Below, one piece after another: positions 63,580 through 64,000 of a stretch of 64,000 bases of DNA. The position numbers and the translations under genes were made by a program. The stretch lies in the NCBI GenBank assembly GCA_028023455.1, contig JAQFVV010012507.1:1991456-2055455 (forward strand), in the 5' to 3' direction. Positions within the stretch are counted from its first letter, which is position 1; each line of letters opens with the position of its first letter. Origin of the DNA: Epiperipatus broadwayi (lineage: Eukaryota > Onychophora > Udeonychophora > Euonychophora > Peripatidae). The notes below the pieces were generated by a model, which worked only from the letters and a program-made list of their open reading frames with translations, was not told the origin of the DNA and made no database searches.

Positions 63580-63748
63580 ACCTCTAAGTTATGGAATCAG
63601 CCCAAGATGGTTACAGTTGTGTTACTTAATGGTCAAAGACTTGATATTAAATGTCTGCCAAGTACAACCGGAAAACAGTTGTTTGATTCAGTAGTCACTT
63701 ATCTTTGCTTGGGAGAACCATATTTTTTTGGTCTCACATTTTTCAGAG
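63580..63748 (+). CDS. PTPN13: PTPN13-like exon: start of FERM F1 lobe
   Basis: A 169-base exon between TTAAAG and GTATGT, entering in phase 0 and leaving in phase 1. It encodes TSKLWNQPKMVTVVLLNGQR and LDIKCLPSTTGKQLFDSVVT, then YLCLGEPYFFGLTFFRG. The ubiquitin-like F1 lobe pattern (V-x-LLNGQ-x-L-x-x-x-C...FD-x-VV) is nearly that of vertebrate PTPN13 (MLLNGQRLELTC...FDMVVAHIGL). FERM domains attach such proteins to the cell cortex through lipids and membrane proteins. The rest of the domain lies downstream of the window. Confidence 0.93.
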
Positions 63749-64000
63749 GTATGTTATATCTATGATAGTTATATTTAAAACTATTTATAAAAATATGTTA
63801 AAATTAAACTTACTGAATACAAAATCACAAGTAATTTTTTTTTATTCTTTATTATTACAATAAATAATAAAGTTAATAGTTTACATGATTATTGCACAAT
63901 ATTATAATAATAATTGTTAATTCATAATTTTTGATGTTTTATTCAATTAAAAACTATAATTGTTTTGTATTTATATCATGTATCATTAAGTTTATGTTTA
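63749..64000. other. PTPN13-like intron, start
   Basis: AT-rich to the end of the window; the next exon was not reached. Confidence 0.7.

Larger units (their letters stand above)
28664..63748 (+). other. PTPN13: PTPN13-like gene, internal part (seven exons)
   Basis: Seven exons, 1,798 coding bases, spread over 35 kb. Exon junction phases agree throughout (0,1,1,2,0,0 and 1 at the end), every intron is GT-AG, and the order of conserved segments (KIND end, linker helices, GPEFV motif, FERM F1) matches vertebrate PTPN13. This gene encodes a large cytosolic tyrosine phosphatase with KIND, FERM, five PDZ and a C-terminal PTP domain. Only the KIND end to FERM start is in the window. Introns are about 9.5, 2.1, 1.0, 4.3, 3.0 and 13.4 kb and hold most of the repeats described. 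Family assignment is from remembered homologues, not a search. Confidence 0.85.

Overview
The window is AT-rich eukaryotic nuclear DNA. It contains large introns with canonical GT/AG boundaries, very dense (TA)n, (TTA)n and (TTC)n microsatellites, and many decayed retroelements. The one host gene I recognise is on the + strand: the 5' half of a PTPN13-like gene (cytosolic tyrosine phosphatase with KIND, FERM, PDZ and PTP domains). Seven exons (28664-28753, 38285-38468, 40522-41220, 42184-42613, 46920-47070, 50079-50153, 63580-63748) join with perfectly consistent phases. They encode the end of the KIND domain, a long Ser/charged linker with two short helical segments, a conserved pre-FERM motif (GPEFV) and the first part of the FERM F1 lobe. 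Introns reach 13.4 kb. The first KIND exons and the rest of FERM/PDZ/PTP were not found and presumably lie outside. The organism is an invertebrate metazoan; Penelope, RTE-like, Tx1/L1-like and Merlin remnants fit a chelicerate or mollusc, but I cannot fix the phylum.

Layout. 1-1960: RTE-like LINE, minus strand, running off the left edge. 3600-4160: Penelope-like tail containing a tRNA-like SINE piece. 4375-5970: long non-coding repeat with relatives near 50.4 kb and 55.3 kb. 8427-10114: Tx1/L1-like LINE with a 5' inversion and an exact 15-bp target-site duplication. 10.1-17 kb: nothing coding recognised, cruciform-prone (TA)n tracts. 17.3-21.2 kb: nearly full-length but decayed Tx1/L1-like LINE (zinc knuckle, endonuclease, RT, C-terminal zinc motif), followed by another RT fragment. 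22-26.7 kb: unrecognised DNA and tRNA-like pieces. 26.7-28.66 kb: a minisatellite, then about 1.1 kb of nearly pure pyrimidine repeat, ending in a (TTA)n tract at the acceptor of the first visible PTPN13 exon.

Inside the PTPN13 introns: a 0.7-kb near-perfect palindrome (31.9-32.6 kb); a Penelope-like element with RT and GIY-YIG endonuclease (33.7-35.5 kb); a Penelope tail with 89-bp inverted arms (44.6-45.0 kb); an RTE-like LINE with its endonuclease half inverted relative to its RT half (47.4-49.2 kb); a truncated Penelope copy abutting a Merlin/IS1595-type transposase remnant (56.7-58.2 kb); divergent ~200-bp tandem repeats (59.2-59.6 kb); and a LINE 3' fragment (61.9-63.1 kb).

I found no evidence of a new multi-gene system. 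The strongest non-routine signals are the repeated inversion structures in retroelements (two LINEs in twin-priming form, one with an exact TSD, plus an inverted Penelope tail), the long palindrome, and the repeat-hemmed KIND exon.
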